From: an uncultured Nitrospira sp.
Lineage (GTDB): Bacteria > Nitrospirota > Nitrospiria > Nitrospirales > Nitrospiraceae
Assembly (NCBI GenBank): GCA_902500715.1
Contig: CABVRO010000028.1
Location: forward strand, 1 to 33,356
Reading direction: 5' to 3'
DNA: 33,356 bases
The position numbers and the translations under genes are program-made. This document shows, piece by piece, positions 1-11,500 of this stretch (its first letter is position 1; every line of letters starts with the position of its first letter). The notes under the pieces were generated by a model. It worked only from the letters and a program-made list of their open reading frames with translations. It was not told the origin of the DNA and ran no database searches.

Positions 1-77
1 CCTCCAGACCTCTGATTGTAGGTTGAAGGCGTCCACTATTTCGAGCCTAGCTCATCCAGTTCGTTGACCTCGATGGC

Positions 78-1037
78 ATGGCACCTAAGGCGCGTCCGGT
101 CTTTTCAGCCAGAGACCGAAAAGCTCACTCTCAGGGACATAACGCAACTGAGGTACTAGTGGGCGAGCAAGGGCGCATAGCTACTAGTAGAGAAGAAACT
201 GTCGGTATAAGGACGAGGCTAGATAATACAAGTATAAAGGAGAAAGATGGTACAGATTTGCGCTCCCATGAAAGTACCACCCAGAACCTAAAAAAGTATT
301 CAAAAGCTAACGGAGAGCTCGATGAAGCGCAAACGAGGTCGAGGGCAAACTCAAAATTAGAGCAGGTGGAAAAACATGCAGAAGATACTGGTGTCAAAGA
401 AGACCTTCACGTATGGGTCAGGAATGAGAAAGATGACACGCAAGGCAAACGAGCCGCTAAAATATGGAAGGATGAAGGCGCTAGTAGAGGGGTAAGTGTA
501 ACGGTGGGTAGTCTTAGGAAGTTTCTAGCATCAGGCAGCGGGAAAAAGAGTCTTTTTTCGACCATCGCAGCAGTGATGGTAGCTCTAGATTCTAAGCCGA
601 CTTGGGCATCCGATAATCCATTGGTGCCAACTCCCAGGGATTTGATTGACATGAAGGATACTCCAGGATTGGGAGAGGCACTATTGCTCTTAGATGCAGC
701 CAAAGCAATCTATGATATTGACAATACTCTAGCCCCTGGAACGGCGAAAAAGACGATGGAAATGGCAATTGCCACTCAAGGGCTGGAGCAGGTTGTCGGC
801 CTTCCCCTCCTCATAAACAAGCAGACCAAAGAACTCTTCGGAGTTCCGGATTCCATATGGGCTGAAGATGGATTGCCGAAGGATCTGATTCTTCTCGGAA
901 CTCTTGATCAAGCTACTCTGTTTGGCAATGTCCTGATTACTAAAGACTTACTTGTAGGTTTTGATAGGACCAGCAAAGGTAGTTGGGAAATGAAGGTGCG
1001 TCAACCTAATGGTGAATTTCGAGCAGTCTCTAAATGA
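78..1037 (+). CDS. Hypothetical protein with charged N-terminal half and internal signal-like segment
   Basis: I do not recognise a family. The 319-residue product has two parts. Residues 1 to about 150 are highly charged, rich in K, R, E, D, T and S, and look disordered. From about residue 150 there is a hydrophobic stretch (SLFSTIAAVMVAL followed by a small-residue TWAS/D boundary near residues 165-180) that resembles a secretion signal placed internally. A more globular alpha-rich region follows to the end. The ATG at 78 has no clear Shine-Dalgarno sequence, so the true start is uncertain; a start near the signal-like segment would give a small exported protein. The stop codon TGA (1035-1037) is also the first three bases of the IS3-type left terminal repeat, so the natural C-terminus may have been altered by that insertion. 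Codon use is AT-richer than the backbone genes to the right. Confidence 0.55.
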   Translation: MAPKARPVFSARDRKAHSQGHNATEVLVGEQGRIATSREETVGIRTRLDNTSIKEKDGTDLRSHESTTQNLKKYSKANGELDEAQTRSRANSKLEQVEKHAEDTGVKEDLHVWVRNEKDDTQGKRAAKIWKDEGASRGVSVTVGSLRKFLASGSGKKSLFSTIAAVMVALDSKPTWASDNPLVPTPRDLIDMKDTPGLGEALLLLDAAKAIYDIDNTLAPGTAKKTMEMAIATQGLEQVVGLPLLINKQTKELFGVPDSIWAEDGLPKDLILLGTLDQATLFGNVLITKDLLVGFDRTSKGSWEMKVRQPNGEFRAVSK

Positions 1038-1065
1038 TGCGACCTCCCCCCTTGATTGAGTAGCA
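1035..1065 (+). repeat. IS left terminal inverted repeat
   Basis: This begins TGATGCGACCTCC and ends AGTAGCA. It pairs imperfectly, with one or two single-base indels, with 2138-2168. Its first three bases form the stop codon of the upstream hypothetical gene. Confidence 0.7.
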
Positions 1066-1107
1066 CAATGATTTAGTGTCCAATCCCTTCAGGAAAGGAG
1101 ATTGGCA

Positions 1108-2129
1108 ATGAAGCAGCGGTTTTCCGAGGTTCAGATCATTGGGTTTTTGCGGTAGGCGGAGGCCGGAGTCGCGTCAAAGATCTGTGTCGACAACATGGAT
1201 TCTCCGAAGCCAGCTACTACCTCTGGCGGCGCAAGTTCGGCGGCATGACCGTGCCAGACGCCAAGCGGCTGAAGGCCCTGGAAGAGGAGAATACCCGGAT
1301 GAAGAAGTCACTGGCGGAGACGCTGCTGGAGCAGGCGGTGACCCCAAGAGGTGCTTCGACAAAAGTGGTACGCGCACCGGCTCGTCGGGAGGTGGTGCGC
1401 TGGATGTGTGGCCGAGGCCTGACCGAGCGGTGTGCCTTAAAGGTGATGGGCATGAGCGCCAGCAGCGTGCGATACCGACCCGCACCGAACCGTAATGCCG
1501 AACTGCGGAACGCCATGACCACACTGGCCGCTCGCCATCCGCGGTACGGGGGGCAGGGATGATGTATCTCAAGTTGCAACAGCAGGGGCGCAAGGTCAAT
1601 CACAAACGGGTGGACCGACTTTATGCGGAGGCCCAGTTACAGCTACGGCGGCCGCACCCGCAAGAAGGTGCCCATGGGGGCGCGTCAGCCGCTGGAGCGG
1701 CCAGACGCCGCGAACGAAGTCTAGTCCATGGATTTTGTCTTTGACCGCAGTGCGGAAGGCCGGGGCATCAAGTGTTTGACGATCGTGGATGATGCGACAC
1801 ATGAGTCGGTGATTCGGACTGACAATGGAAAGGAATTCTGTGGTCGGACCATCCTGACCTGAGCGCACGCGCACATGGTGACGCTGCGGCTGATTGAACC
1901 AGGCAAGCCCAATCAGAATGCCTACATCGAGTCATTCAATGGACGCTTCCGTGATGAATGCCTGAACGAGCATTGGTTCCTGAGTCCCGCCCATGCCCAA
2001 GCCATCATTGAAGCATGGCGGCGTGAATACAACGAAAAACGACAGAAGAAAGCGTTGGGTGGGCTTACGCCCGCTGCCTATGCGCAACAATTGGCCAGCA
2101 AATCAGCTACTGCAGTCCACGGACTCTAG
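1108..2129 (+). pseudogene. IS3-family transposase (orfA/orfB), multiply disrupted
   Basis: OrfA starts at ATG 1108 behind AAGGAG with MKQRFSEVQIIGFLR, then meets TAG at 1153-1155 where the family normally has Glu (GAG to TAG). The HTH continues in another frame from about 1179 (DLCRQHGFSEASYYLWRRKF). A short piece (EVLRQKW) around 1348 sits in yet another frame, so at least three frame changes occur. In OrfB the first catalytic Asp region (MDFVFDRS, about 1728) and the second (IRTDNGKEFCG, about 1812) are fused by a deletion of roughly 40-50 codons. A TGA stop follows at about 1860, then the segment with the catalytic Glu ([10 protein letters not shown]) and the C-terminus through 2129. In the intact family OrfA is the DNA-binding part and OrfAB the DDE transposase. 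None of this can yield a functional enzyme. Confidence 0.88.
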
Positions 2130-2137
2130 ACGTGGCT

Positions 2138-2168
2138 GCTACTGAACACGGGAGGACGTCGTAATCAA
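2138..2168 (-). repeat. IS right terminal inverted repeat
   Basis: On the complementary strand this reads TGATTACGACGTCC and ends AGTAGCA. It matches the left end at 1035-1065, with an offset of one base in the inner part. Confidence 0.7.
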
Positions 2169-2233
2169 TGAAGGGTTAGAAGAATTTTCTCAGGCACGAT
2201 TCTGTCGCCTCACAACCAGTAGGTAAACGCCTG

Positions 2234-2550
2234 ATGCTTAGCATTTTATTCCGTGTAGAAAAAAGTACGGCCAAATAAACGAGAAGAATTCATTGCCTTC
2301 ATCGAAGAGGATATCCGCGTCGCCAAGGAAAGGGAACCTGGAACTCTCCGATTCGATCTCATTCCAGATCGCACGGATATGAATGCATTCTACTGCCTTG
2401 GAGTACGAGGATGAGCCCGTTTTCAAAAAGCACCAGAATAACGAACCATACAAGATTTGGCTAACTAAAATTATGCCGGAAATGGTGACAACCTTTCAGT
2501 TGCTATTCGAAGGTCAACCACTGTGCCCCTTAGATGATTACTTAAAGTAA
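2234..2550 (+). pseudogene. Antibiotic biosynthesis monooxygenase (ABM) family protein, two frameshifts
   Basis: Three consecutive frames join into one ABM-like protein of about 104 residues. ATG 2234 gives MLSILFRVE. After the A-run at 2259-2264 the frame moves by one to VRPNKREEFIAFIEED and on to PDRTDMNAFYCL. After an extra G near 2400 it moves again to EYEDEPVFKKHQNNEPYKIW and ends at TAA 2548-2550. The EPGxLRFDL, FYxLExYxDExxFxxH and YKxW patterns are typical of ABM/quinol-monooxygenase-like proteins, small ferredoxin-fold dimers that oxidise quinols or polyketides. Both lesions are single-base insertions at short homopolymers, so sequencing error is possible. However, the 9.7-kb reading frame next door is intact and the IS upstream is also decayed, so real decay is more likely. 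Confidence 0.75.
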
Positions 2551-2558
2551 TCATCTAA
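2530..2558. repeat. Perfect 13-bp inverted repeat (stem-loop) before the TcA-like gene
   Basis: The arms TTAGATGATTACT (2530-2542) and AGTAATCATCTAA (2546-2558) are exact reverse complements separated by TAA. The stem overlaps the last codons and stop of the ABM pseudogene and ends 32 bp before the TcA-like start. No T-run follows on either strand, so a classical intrinsic terminator is not evident. An operator, a weak terminator or an mRNA-stability stem are all possible. Confidence 0.7.
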
Positions 2559-2590
2559 ACGACATGACCTTAATAGGAAGGAAATGATCT

Positions 2591-5500
2591 ATGCCCAAGA
2601 ATCCTGCGCGTCGATCCGGACCTGCTCCTAACCGAAAGAGCAAGGCTCGCCCCATTTCCACCGAAATGCTGCAGAAAGACCTGCCTCGACTTGCATCAAA
2701 GGTGTCTATGCGTGGAACCAAGCTCCCTCACCAAGAGCGGCCTATCAAACCAGCCTTATCCGAAACGAATCAAGGGCCGGCTACGCCTCAGGGCTTCGTC
2801 ATACGAGGACGTGTCATCTATGCCGATAGGCAGGGAGCCTCTGGGCTCAACGTGAAGGTATTTGCTGTTGCACTCAAACAGCAAGAACTGCGCGGGGAAA
2901 CACAGACCAACTCTACCGGCAACTATGAACTAGAATATCGAGTACCGGATGGTTCACCCACTGAGAACGATTTTGAGGGTCTTCAGGTCATCGTGTTCGA
3001 TGCGACCGATCGGCAGCTCGCCACATCCGAGATTCGATACGGGACAGCCACGACTCGGACAATCGACATAGTCCTTCCTGCTTCGGAACGGAGTCCTTCC
3101 GAATATGAGCGCTATCTCGTAAGCCTCAAGGCGTATTTGAATGGGCATTCCTTAGCTGAGCTTGATGGTGGAGAGGAGGATAAGGATCTTGTCTATCTGT
3201 CAGGGGCCTCTGGCGTCCCACGCGAACGTCTCAATCTGCTCGTGACCGCAGAAAAAATGGCTTGTGGGTTAGCTTCTGCCGGCGAAAGTGCAGAGACGAA
3301 TCAGAGTGGGAGCATAAAAAAGACGGCAGCTACTCCTGATAAGAAGCCCTCATCAAACCGGCACGAAACAACTCTTTTCACTTCCGCCATGTTCTATGGC
3401 TGGGTGCGGCAAGGTTTGCCATCGACACGAGAAGAATTGTTGACCACTCAGCCAGGGGTTTTGACAAATGCACTCAAGAAGGCGAGTAGTGACAATCTCA
3501 TCCCTGCAGTATCCGCAAAAGAACTGAAAGACATCACCTCCAGCCTCATTGCCGGTCACACCGAACGAGTACTGCGACCGACTCTCAAAGGCGAGTCAGC
3601 ATCATTGGGCCTTGCGCTAAATCTTTTGAGTGGTAAAGCCGCGCTCACAAAAAATCAGAAGCATGCACTTGCTACGTTGACACTCAGTCAGAATAGGGAC
3701 GGGAATATTGGAGAACAGCTGAGGACGGCTCGCCTGACAGGGGAACAACTCAATAGCTTGATCCAGGTACTGGCGCTGAATCAGATCAGCGGAGGAGACA
3801 GCGCGGTGCTTCAAGCCGCTCACGAGCACATCACTACCAAATCGAAAGCGCCGAATCGCCGTCCGTTGCATGCTGTTGCCGAACTTGATGAGTCGGATTG
3901 GCGAGCCGTTCTCAAGACTGCACAACCGGATATAACTAATGATAAAGAGATTGGGAAGAGAGTAGCGGCTCTTATTGAAAAGACCGCTGAGCAGTTCCCG
4001 AATGAGTTCCTCCTAGCTCGTGCAGTGCGGCAGCCGGATGGGCCTCTACTGAAGTCTGATATGCGCAAGGTGGCGAAGCTACAGAAGCTCAATAAAGATC
4101 ATCGATTCAAGACCCCGTTTAATGGACTCAAGCGAGATGGCATTTCGGCAGGTGAACGCCGTGCTGTTGGTGCTTCGTTTGACCGCGTCAAAGCGTTAGT
4201 CAATCGGTATCCGGGACTCGAACTTGATACGGTGCTTTCGGGAAAGGGAACTGTTTCCTACAAGGTCGCTGAGGTGCAGAAGCGTATCGGAGTCCTTGAC
4301 AGCTTTGTACAGGCCAATCCCGATACGAATTTTTTGGCACTGGACTATGCGCCCGGTAGTGATGACCTGAAACGGCTGAAGTTCGACGGCTTGTATGACA
4401 CTGCTAAGTCAATGGTTCTTCGTGCCGTGAAGGCCCGTCAGCGAGTCCATCGTATTGCCGGCGGAGCACGCAGGGCACAACACCTAATCGAAACCGGCTT
4501 TCATTCAGCACATCAAATAACCCAGGCCACGCCGGAAGAATTTGTGAAGTCGACAAAGCTACCTGTAGCCGAAGCGCAGAAGATCTCTGCTGTTGCCTTG
4601 AATGCTGCTACTGACACGGCGCTTCAGTTTTTGGCTATTTTAAACGTTGTGTATCCTAACCTTGGTGATTGGAATTGGCCAAACTCCTCTCCGATTGTAA
4701 ATCACCTGACACGATTGGATGGGTTCAAAGACCTCTTTGGAGCGCAAGCTATTTGCCAATGCCAGCACTGTCGATCAGTGTTAGGCCCGGCTGCCTATTT
4801 CGTCGACCTTATGCGGTTTATTGATGACAATATTACGAAGCTGGTGTTTGACAACAACCGACAAGTTGCCCAAACGCTGAAGTTGTCGTATCGACGTCCA
4901 GACCTCTGGGAGTTGCCGCTCACCTGCGAAAATGCCAATACGCTAGTACCGACGCTCGAGATTGTAAATGAAATTCTCGAAAACTTTATTGATGGCAACC
5001 GGTCACCGACTGCAGCTCAGCGTGCCCAAATCCAGAAAGCCGTATATCTTCGTCTCGCCCAGGCAACAGACTCGTTTGCCCAGCCCTATGTGTTGCCGAT
5101 CAGGCAGATCGAAACGTATTTGAGTCACTTTCAGCTCACACGAGCGCAGCTTGCCAAGTCGCTTGTACTGGATGCGGATACCACGGCACGGGCACGACTA
5201 GGTCTTTCTCTCGTAGAGCGAGACTTGATCGTCAATAACGGTAGCAACCAACAGGTCGACGCGCTATTCGGAACGGGTATTAGCGCAGCCACCTCTTCCG
5301 ATACACAGCTATTTCTTGCAGTCACCAATTGGACTAGGGATGAATTGGGGCAGTTGCTGAAGACGTCGTTTGTTCAGGGCGGCAACCCTATAACGATTGA
5401 ATCGAGTAAGGCATCCCCTGAAAGCGTTCAGAACGATCGGGAGGTGGTGAAGGGATACTCGCGCCCTGCGTTGGACCGACTCCACCGATTTACACGCCTT

Positions 5501-8500
5501 TGGAGGGCAATCCAGCGATCCAAACCGTGGTCAATCGACGAGCTCGATTTGGTCTTAACCAGCCTCGCCCAACCTAACCCAACTCCAACCCTATCTGGGC
5601 CGCTGCTTGCCAACATTGGAGAACTGTTAGAAATTCAAGAGCGCTTTAGTTTATCGGTTGAGCAGCTGTGTGTCCTGGTCGGTGATATTCCTACTATAAA
5701 CTTTGGAACACAGCTTCCGTTCTTCGACCGTCTGTTTAATCTCCACAACTTTGTGGTTCAAGATGGGCTATGGCCGCCCACCACCCCGCCGAATTATCAA
5801 CACCCCTCCTCATTACTAGCTGGCGCAACAGCACTAGCAGTAGAAACGCAAAGTAAGTTGACACTGCGTCTCATGGCCGGATTGCAAATCAACGATAACG
5901 AGCTGGTCCAGCTGCTAGCAGGCCTCGGTTGGCTTGCCGGCGGTGTGAACATCAATCTCGGGAACCTCACGCTGCTCTATCGTCATGCACTCTTGGCACG
6001 GTCGATGAACATCGCGATTCCGGATATGTTCACGCTGCTTAAGCTAGGCCAAATCAACAACACAAACATGGTGTTAGGAATTGCAGATGTTCTGAATCTC
6101 ATCGATACCGTTGATCGGTGGCGAGAGACGAGCTTCTTGATCGACGACATGATGGCTATTACTGGAGGCACAACCACCGACCCTTCTATGTATCCGGATA
6201 CGCAGCAGATCGCCGAGGCGGTTGCCGAGCAAATACGGACCGGGCATCTACTTGAATTTTCAGTGACGACTTTCCAGGTATTAGGCATTACTGCGGACGA
6301 GTCCAAGCAAATCATCCAAAACCAACAGAACTTAGGTGTGTTCGAGCCGGTGCCGCAGAGTGAAAATTATCGGTTGTTGCCCTTGCCCGCGGCTGATCCG
6401 AAGGCAGCGGGGTTTGCCCTCACGGGCGTTCCCCCGACGACAACGCTGGCGGCTATTGCAAATCATTTGAATCTCTACCATACGAGAACCGCGCTGGAGA
6501 AACTGCTTGCTGCGCAATTCCGTCTGTCGGTGGGGGCGATGCATCAGCTATCGGTGTTGTGCGGGAATGCGCTAACCGCTCACAATGCCGCACTCATCCA
6601 AGAACTACACGGGAATGGTCCTGCCACGGTTCTGCGGGGTATCGTGGCGAAATTCGTCCCACTGGTTGTGTTGTTTAAGGAGAAGATCTGGGACGAAAGT
6701 CATCTGAAATTTGTAGTCAGCAATTCGAAAGTCTTCGGCGTAACTGCGCCGCTCTTTGTCGGGGCGAACCCCGCGCGCCTTTCGTTCGATGCCGCGATCA
6801 AAGTGGCAGCGTATGCTCGTTTGGTTGGAGTACGCGATCAGGGATTCACTTCGAAGCAAGCAGACCCCGATCCTGTTGCTGTTCAAACGGTCTTGAGGCA
6901 GGGTTTTGGGCAAGATGATCCTGTGGCCAAGGCTTTGCGTGTGGATCCGTCTCGTCTCGCAAAGGTCAAGACATATGTTTCGTTGAACAATGCTGCACCC
7001 TTCGATGGTCTGCGTAAGCTTACTCAAGCACTCTCGCTCAATGAGTTACTCGGATTAGGCGGAACCTCGTTGCCTTTGCTTGTTCCGACATCCACCAATG
7101 CCACGACTGCGACAACAGAGTACTACCAGCTGACTGATGGTGCCGATGCTCTTCTTGCGGTGCTACGCAGTAAGTATCCAGATGAACAGAAGTTTGCCAC
7201 GCAGATGGAACCGTACGAAGACATCTTGCGCAGTCGTAAACGCGATGGTCTTGTCGAGTATGTGATTCGCTCTATGAATCGTGGATTTGCGACGTCGTCG
7301 GACCTCTACCAGTTCTTTTTGATCGATACGCAAGTAGAGGGGTGCGCACGCACGTCCCGCATCGTGTCAGCTTACGGAAGCCTCCAACTCTATGTGCAGC
7401 GCGTGTTAATGAATCTCGAGCGATCCGGTCCTGATGGTCCGAACGAGTCTAGCGTATTAAAGGTCCTTGCCGGGATTGCTACAAATCCGCTGGACCGTAT
7501 TCAGACTGAATTGGAATGGCGAAGAACCTATCGAGTGTGGGAAGCCAACAGGAAAGTGTTTCTCTATCCAGAGAGCTATCTTGAACCGGAATTGCGGGAT
7601 GATAAGACACCGCTCTTCACGGAACTGGAGTCGACTCTCCTTCAACAACGAATCAATGAAGAGAACGCTACAGAGGCGTATACGCAGTACCTGGAGGGTT
7701 ATGAAGAAGTAGCCTCACTGAAAATTGCCGGCGCCTTTCACGCTATTAATGACAAAGAAAAAACTGATCGGATGCATCTCTTTGGTGCTACGTCCGATGA
7801 TCCGCCCGTCTATTATTATCGAACTATTGATAACGTTCGCTTTAGTTATGAGGGTGAACGAAAGAGCTACACGCCTTGGGAAAAGATGAACGTGCAGATC
7901 CCTGTACGCGAGATATCGCCCGTCATAGTTGATGGGCGCCTTCTGGTGTTTTGGGTGCAAATCAATACCATACCAACGAACAAAGTAGAGAAAGGCGAAT
8001 CGCGGTTTGTGGGCTATCAACATAAATTTAGTTTTCAATATGCGGAAAAGCGAGCCAACGGAACGTGGACCCCGCCGCAAAAAGTCTCTGCCTTCGACGA
8101 GGACGGGCTTCCATTTGAACGGGTCGATGACCCTCTAGAGGAACCATCGGATGTGAATCCCAATGAAGAAATTCCCCCAGGTCGGCCGTTGATTAATAGG
8201 GTGGCAGAAATTAATAACGCTGGTGAAACATTATACATGCCTATCCCCATCCTAGATCCTGCAGACCCTAGACAGGTTCTTCCTCGATTTCGTCTAACCC
8301 GCCTTGGACCAAATCCTTTGAATGGATATACCCCACGGTATGACGCTACCGGAAAGAACCACATAGAGCCAGTTGATGGCTACACACTCAGAGGATCTAC
8401 ATGGACCAGGATTCATGCAGAGGTGGAAGGTGAGCAACTCTATCTCACAGGGCTGAACTATCTGCCTTTAGAGAAACGGGTGGAATATATCAGCCCCAAT

Positions 8501-11500
8501 AACACAGTCATAAAACGAGCGCCATTTATTGGCTTAGTAGACGTATTTGAAAGAACGGTGAGAAGGCTAAACAGAGAGCAAGAAGAGAAGAGTTCTCGAA
8601 GTTATTCAACTGTACTGTTCAATGAGTATCTAGCAGGACTGTTTAAGGTAACGGGGCCAGGCATAGGCGGGACACGACTCTTCAAGGCCACTCTCGCATT
8701 GGCAGGAGACTTTGATTCTGGTCTCACAATCTCGTCTTTTCAAGATGCGCGGATTGGCAGTATGCCTTCTCACCTGGGGCAACCGGTGTATAGCCTAGCT
8801 GTCAATTCAGAGTTGCCACCTAGCCTGAATGTGGTGCCGCTGGATGTGATTCATGACTTCGGGAATGATGTAGTGGGATTCTTTTTTCTCAGTGACGGAA
8901 AGATTGTCCTTGAACGACTTGGCACTACGATTCGGCGTGATCTTAGACGGCAGCTCTTCAAGTTCAGACTTAATGGACTCCTTTCTTTGGACTACCAAGA
9001 TATCTTGCAAGAGTTGAATGCCCCCACCACGTCTCCAAGTCCCAGCCTGATCGTTCCAGACAAGCTAAGTGATGTAAACTATCGTGGCCCGTTCGGGTTG
9101 TACTTCCGTGAGCTGTTTTTTCATATCCCATTTCTTGTCGCAAATACTCTGAACAGTCAGCAACGATTCTCCACAGCTCAACGTTGGTATCATTATCTCT
9201 TTGATCCGACGAGCTCAGACATGGGACCGTATCGCGTCTGGCGATGTCGGCAACTTGTCGAAGAGATTAAGGACGTTAAATCCTTCCGTGCTACATTGAC
9301 CAACGGAGACGCCCTGGAGGCCTATCGCCGCGATCCTTTTAATCCTCATGCCATTGCTCGGCTACGTCCAGGGACCTTTCACAAGACCATTGTTATGAAG
9401 TACATCGACAATTTGCTTGATTGGGGCGACACCCTATTTGCTGAATTTACAATGGAATCTTTGAACGAGGCGACGATGTTGTATGTGTTTGCCGCTGATA
9501 TTCTTGGGCCTCGCCCGCCGGAAATTGGAGATTGCGGCGAAGCGAGTGGGGCCCCTCATACGTATTCAAAAATCACCAAGTCGCTTAAAACGGACTCCGA
9601 TTTTCTGATTGAACTCGAACATCTTACGCCTGTTCCTGCGGAAACATTTGCAAACAATTATGATCGGGAACGATTTGTAATTGATGCGATTCGTGGTTTT
9701 CCTAGTACTAATGTCGTTCATCGAATGGCGATGACTGCAGCAAGCAACGAAGTGGGAAATGAAAATCTATCGACCGGCGTCGGCGGCTTAATGGATTACG
9801 GAAATGTGAATCAGAATGGCCGATCTTCCTGGCGTACCGTAGGAGGAACCGATCTGCGGGGGGCAAGTAGCTACGGAAATGGCCAGCGTTCTGTCGGCGC
9901 ACAATCTGGATTCCGAGGAAGCGATGATTTTTACGCAGGCACTCACATTTTCGCGGAGGGAGATCCGATCAATCCACCGGGTGGTGGACCTCTGCTAGGC
10001 GGTAAGCATCCCATTCCTGATACGGGAGGACTATTGCCGTTCGATTATAAGAATCCAGACAAGGGGGTCATCAAACCTGGAACTATTCAGTCCGGAACTG
10101 GGAAACTATTTGAAGCGAAGAAATTTCCTCCACTTGATCTTGTCAAAGACGCCGCTCTTCCGCAGCCGCTGTTCTGTATCCCGCCGAATAAAGATCTAAT
10201 GGCTTATTGGGATCGAGTCGAAGACAGACTTTTTAAGATCCGCAACTGTATGGACATTACCGGGGCCAAACGAAGACCTTCCCTGTATGAACCTGAACTA
10301 GATCCGCGTGACTTAATAAAGGACAAGGCTGTAGGGGTTCCGCTCGACGATGTAATCAACGGGATTACAGGAGACCTTCCTCCATATAGATTCAGCTTTC
10401 TCATAGAGAAGGCTAAACAATATGCCTCTACGGTGCAAAGCTTTGGGGGCGCACTGCTCAGTGCCCTGGAAAAGAAGGACGCTGAGCAACTCAGTCAACT
10501 CAGAGCAGTTCAAGAACAGAACATCCTCAAGTTGCGGACTCGTATACAAGAACTTGAGATTCAAGCGGCAGAAGACACATTGGCGGGTCTTGAAAAGCAA
10601 CGTGAATCAGTGGAATTACGGCAAACTTTTTATGAGACAATGCTACAAAACGGGCTGATTCCATGGGAACGTGCTCAGCAGATCGCGCGACACCTCGTTT
10701 CTAGCCTCCATGAGACGGAAGCCCTTATACAGTTGGTACGATCTGTCCTGAGTTTGGTTCCGGAAATTGGCGCCCCCACTGCTATGAAATATGGGGGAAT
10801 GGAAACAAGTGGTGCTGCCTCAGGTTTCGCTTCCGCCAGCCAGGCACTGGCGCAAGCTGCTGAAAGTGTTGCTGCATCCGCCGGCCTTGAAGCCACATTC
10901 CAAAGACGCGACGAAGAGTGGCGGCAGCAGAAGAAACTGGCAGACAGAGAGGTGGAAAATATCAAGAAGCAAATCGAAGCTGCCAAAACCCGGGTGGCGA
11001 TCTCGGGTCGTTCGCTTGAAGTCCATAACAAATCCGTGGAGCACGCCGAAGAAGTATTTCAATACTACCAAGACAAGTTTACCAGGCAAGGCCTCTATAC
11101 AGTACTATCGACTCAGCTCCAGCGTGCACACCGCGATGCCTACAATGCCGCGTTCGCAGTCGCGAAAATGGCAGAACGGGCCTACCGATATGAGCGCGAG
11201 TATGAAACTGCCACTGGTCTCTCTAACAGCTACTGGATTCAGGATCAGGTGGGTTTGCAAGCCGGCGAGAAACTGCTGCTTGATCTCCAGAACCTTGAAC
11301 GCCGATACCTTGAAACGAACTACCGTACACTTGAGGTAGAGCAGTCCTTCTCTCTTATGCAGATAGATCCTTCGGCTCTTGTTACATTGCGAGAAACGGG
11401 AAATTGCTCGTTTACAATTCCAGAGGCCTTTTTCGATTTGACTTATCCGGGACAATACCGTCGGAGAATCAAGGGTGTACGACTTACAATGCCTTGCATA

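Larger units (their letters stand above)
1035..2168 (+). mobile_element. Degenerate IS3-family insertion sequence (IS407-like)
   Basis: The element is bounded by imperfect inverted repeats beginning TG and ending CA, as in the IS3 family. The left end reads TGATGCGACCTCC and the reverse complement of the right end reads TGATTACGACGTCC; both continue to a shared AGTAGCA. Between them lies a decayed orfA/orfB transposase. The length, 1,134 bp, is shorter than a typical intact copy because of an internal deletion in orfB. The four bases flanking each side (TAAA and ATGA) do not match, so no target duplication is visible. The element is almost certainly immobile on its own. The subgroup call rests on remembered similarity of the transposase (for example [36 protein letters not shown]). 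Confidence 0.85.

Noticed and set aside
1031..2172. Target-site duplication of the IS element
   Set aside because: The flanking bases TAAA and ATGA differ, and no 3-4 bp duplication can be made by shifting the ends.
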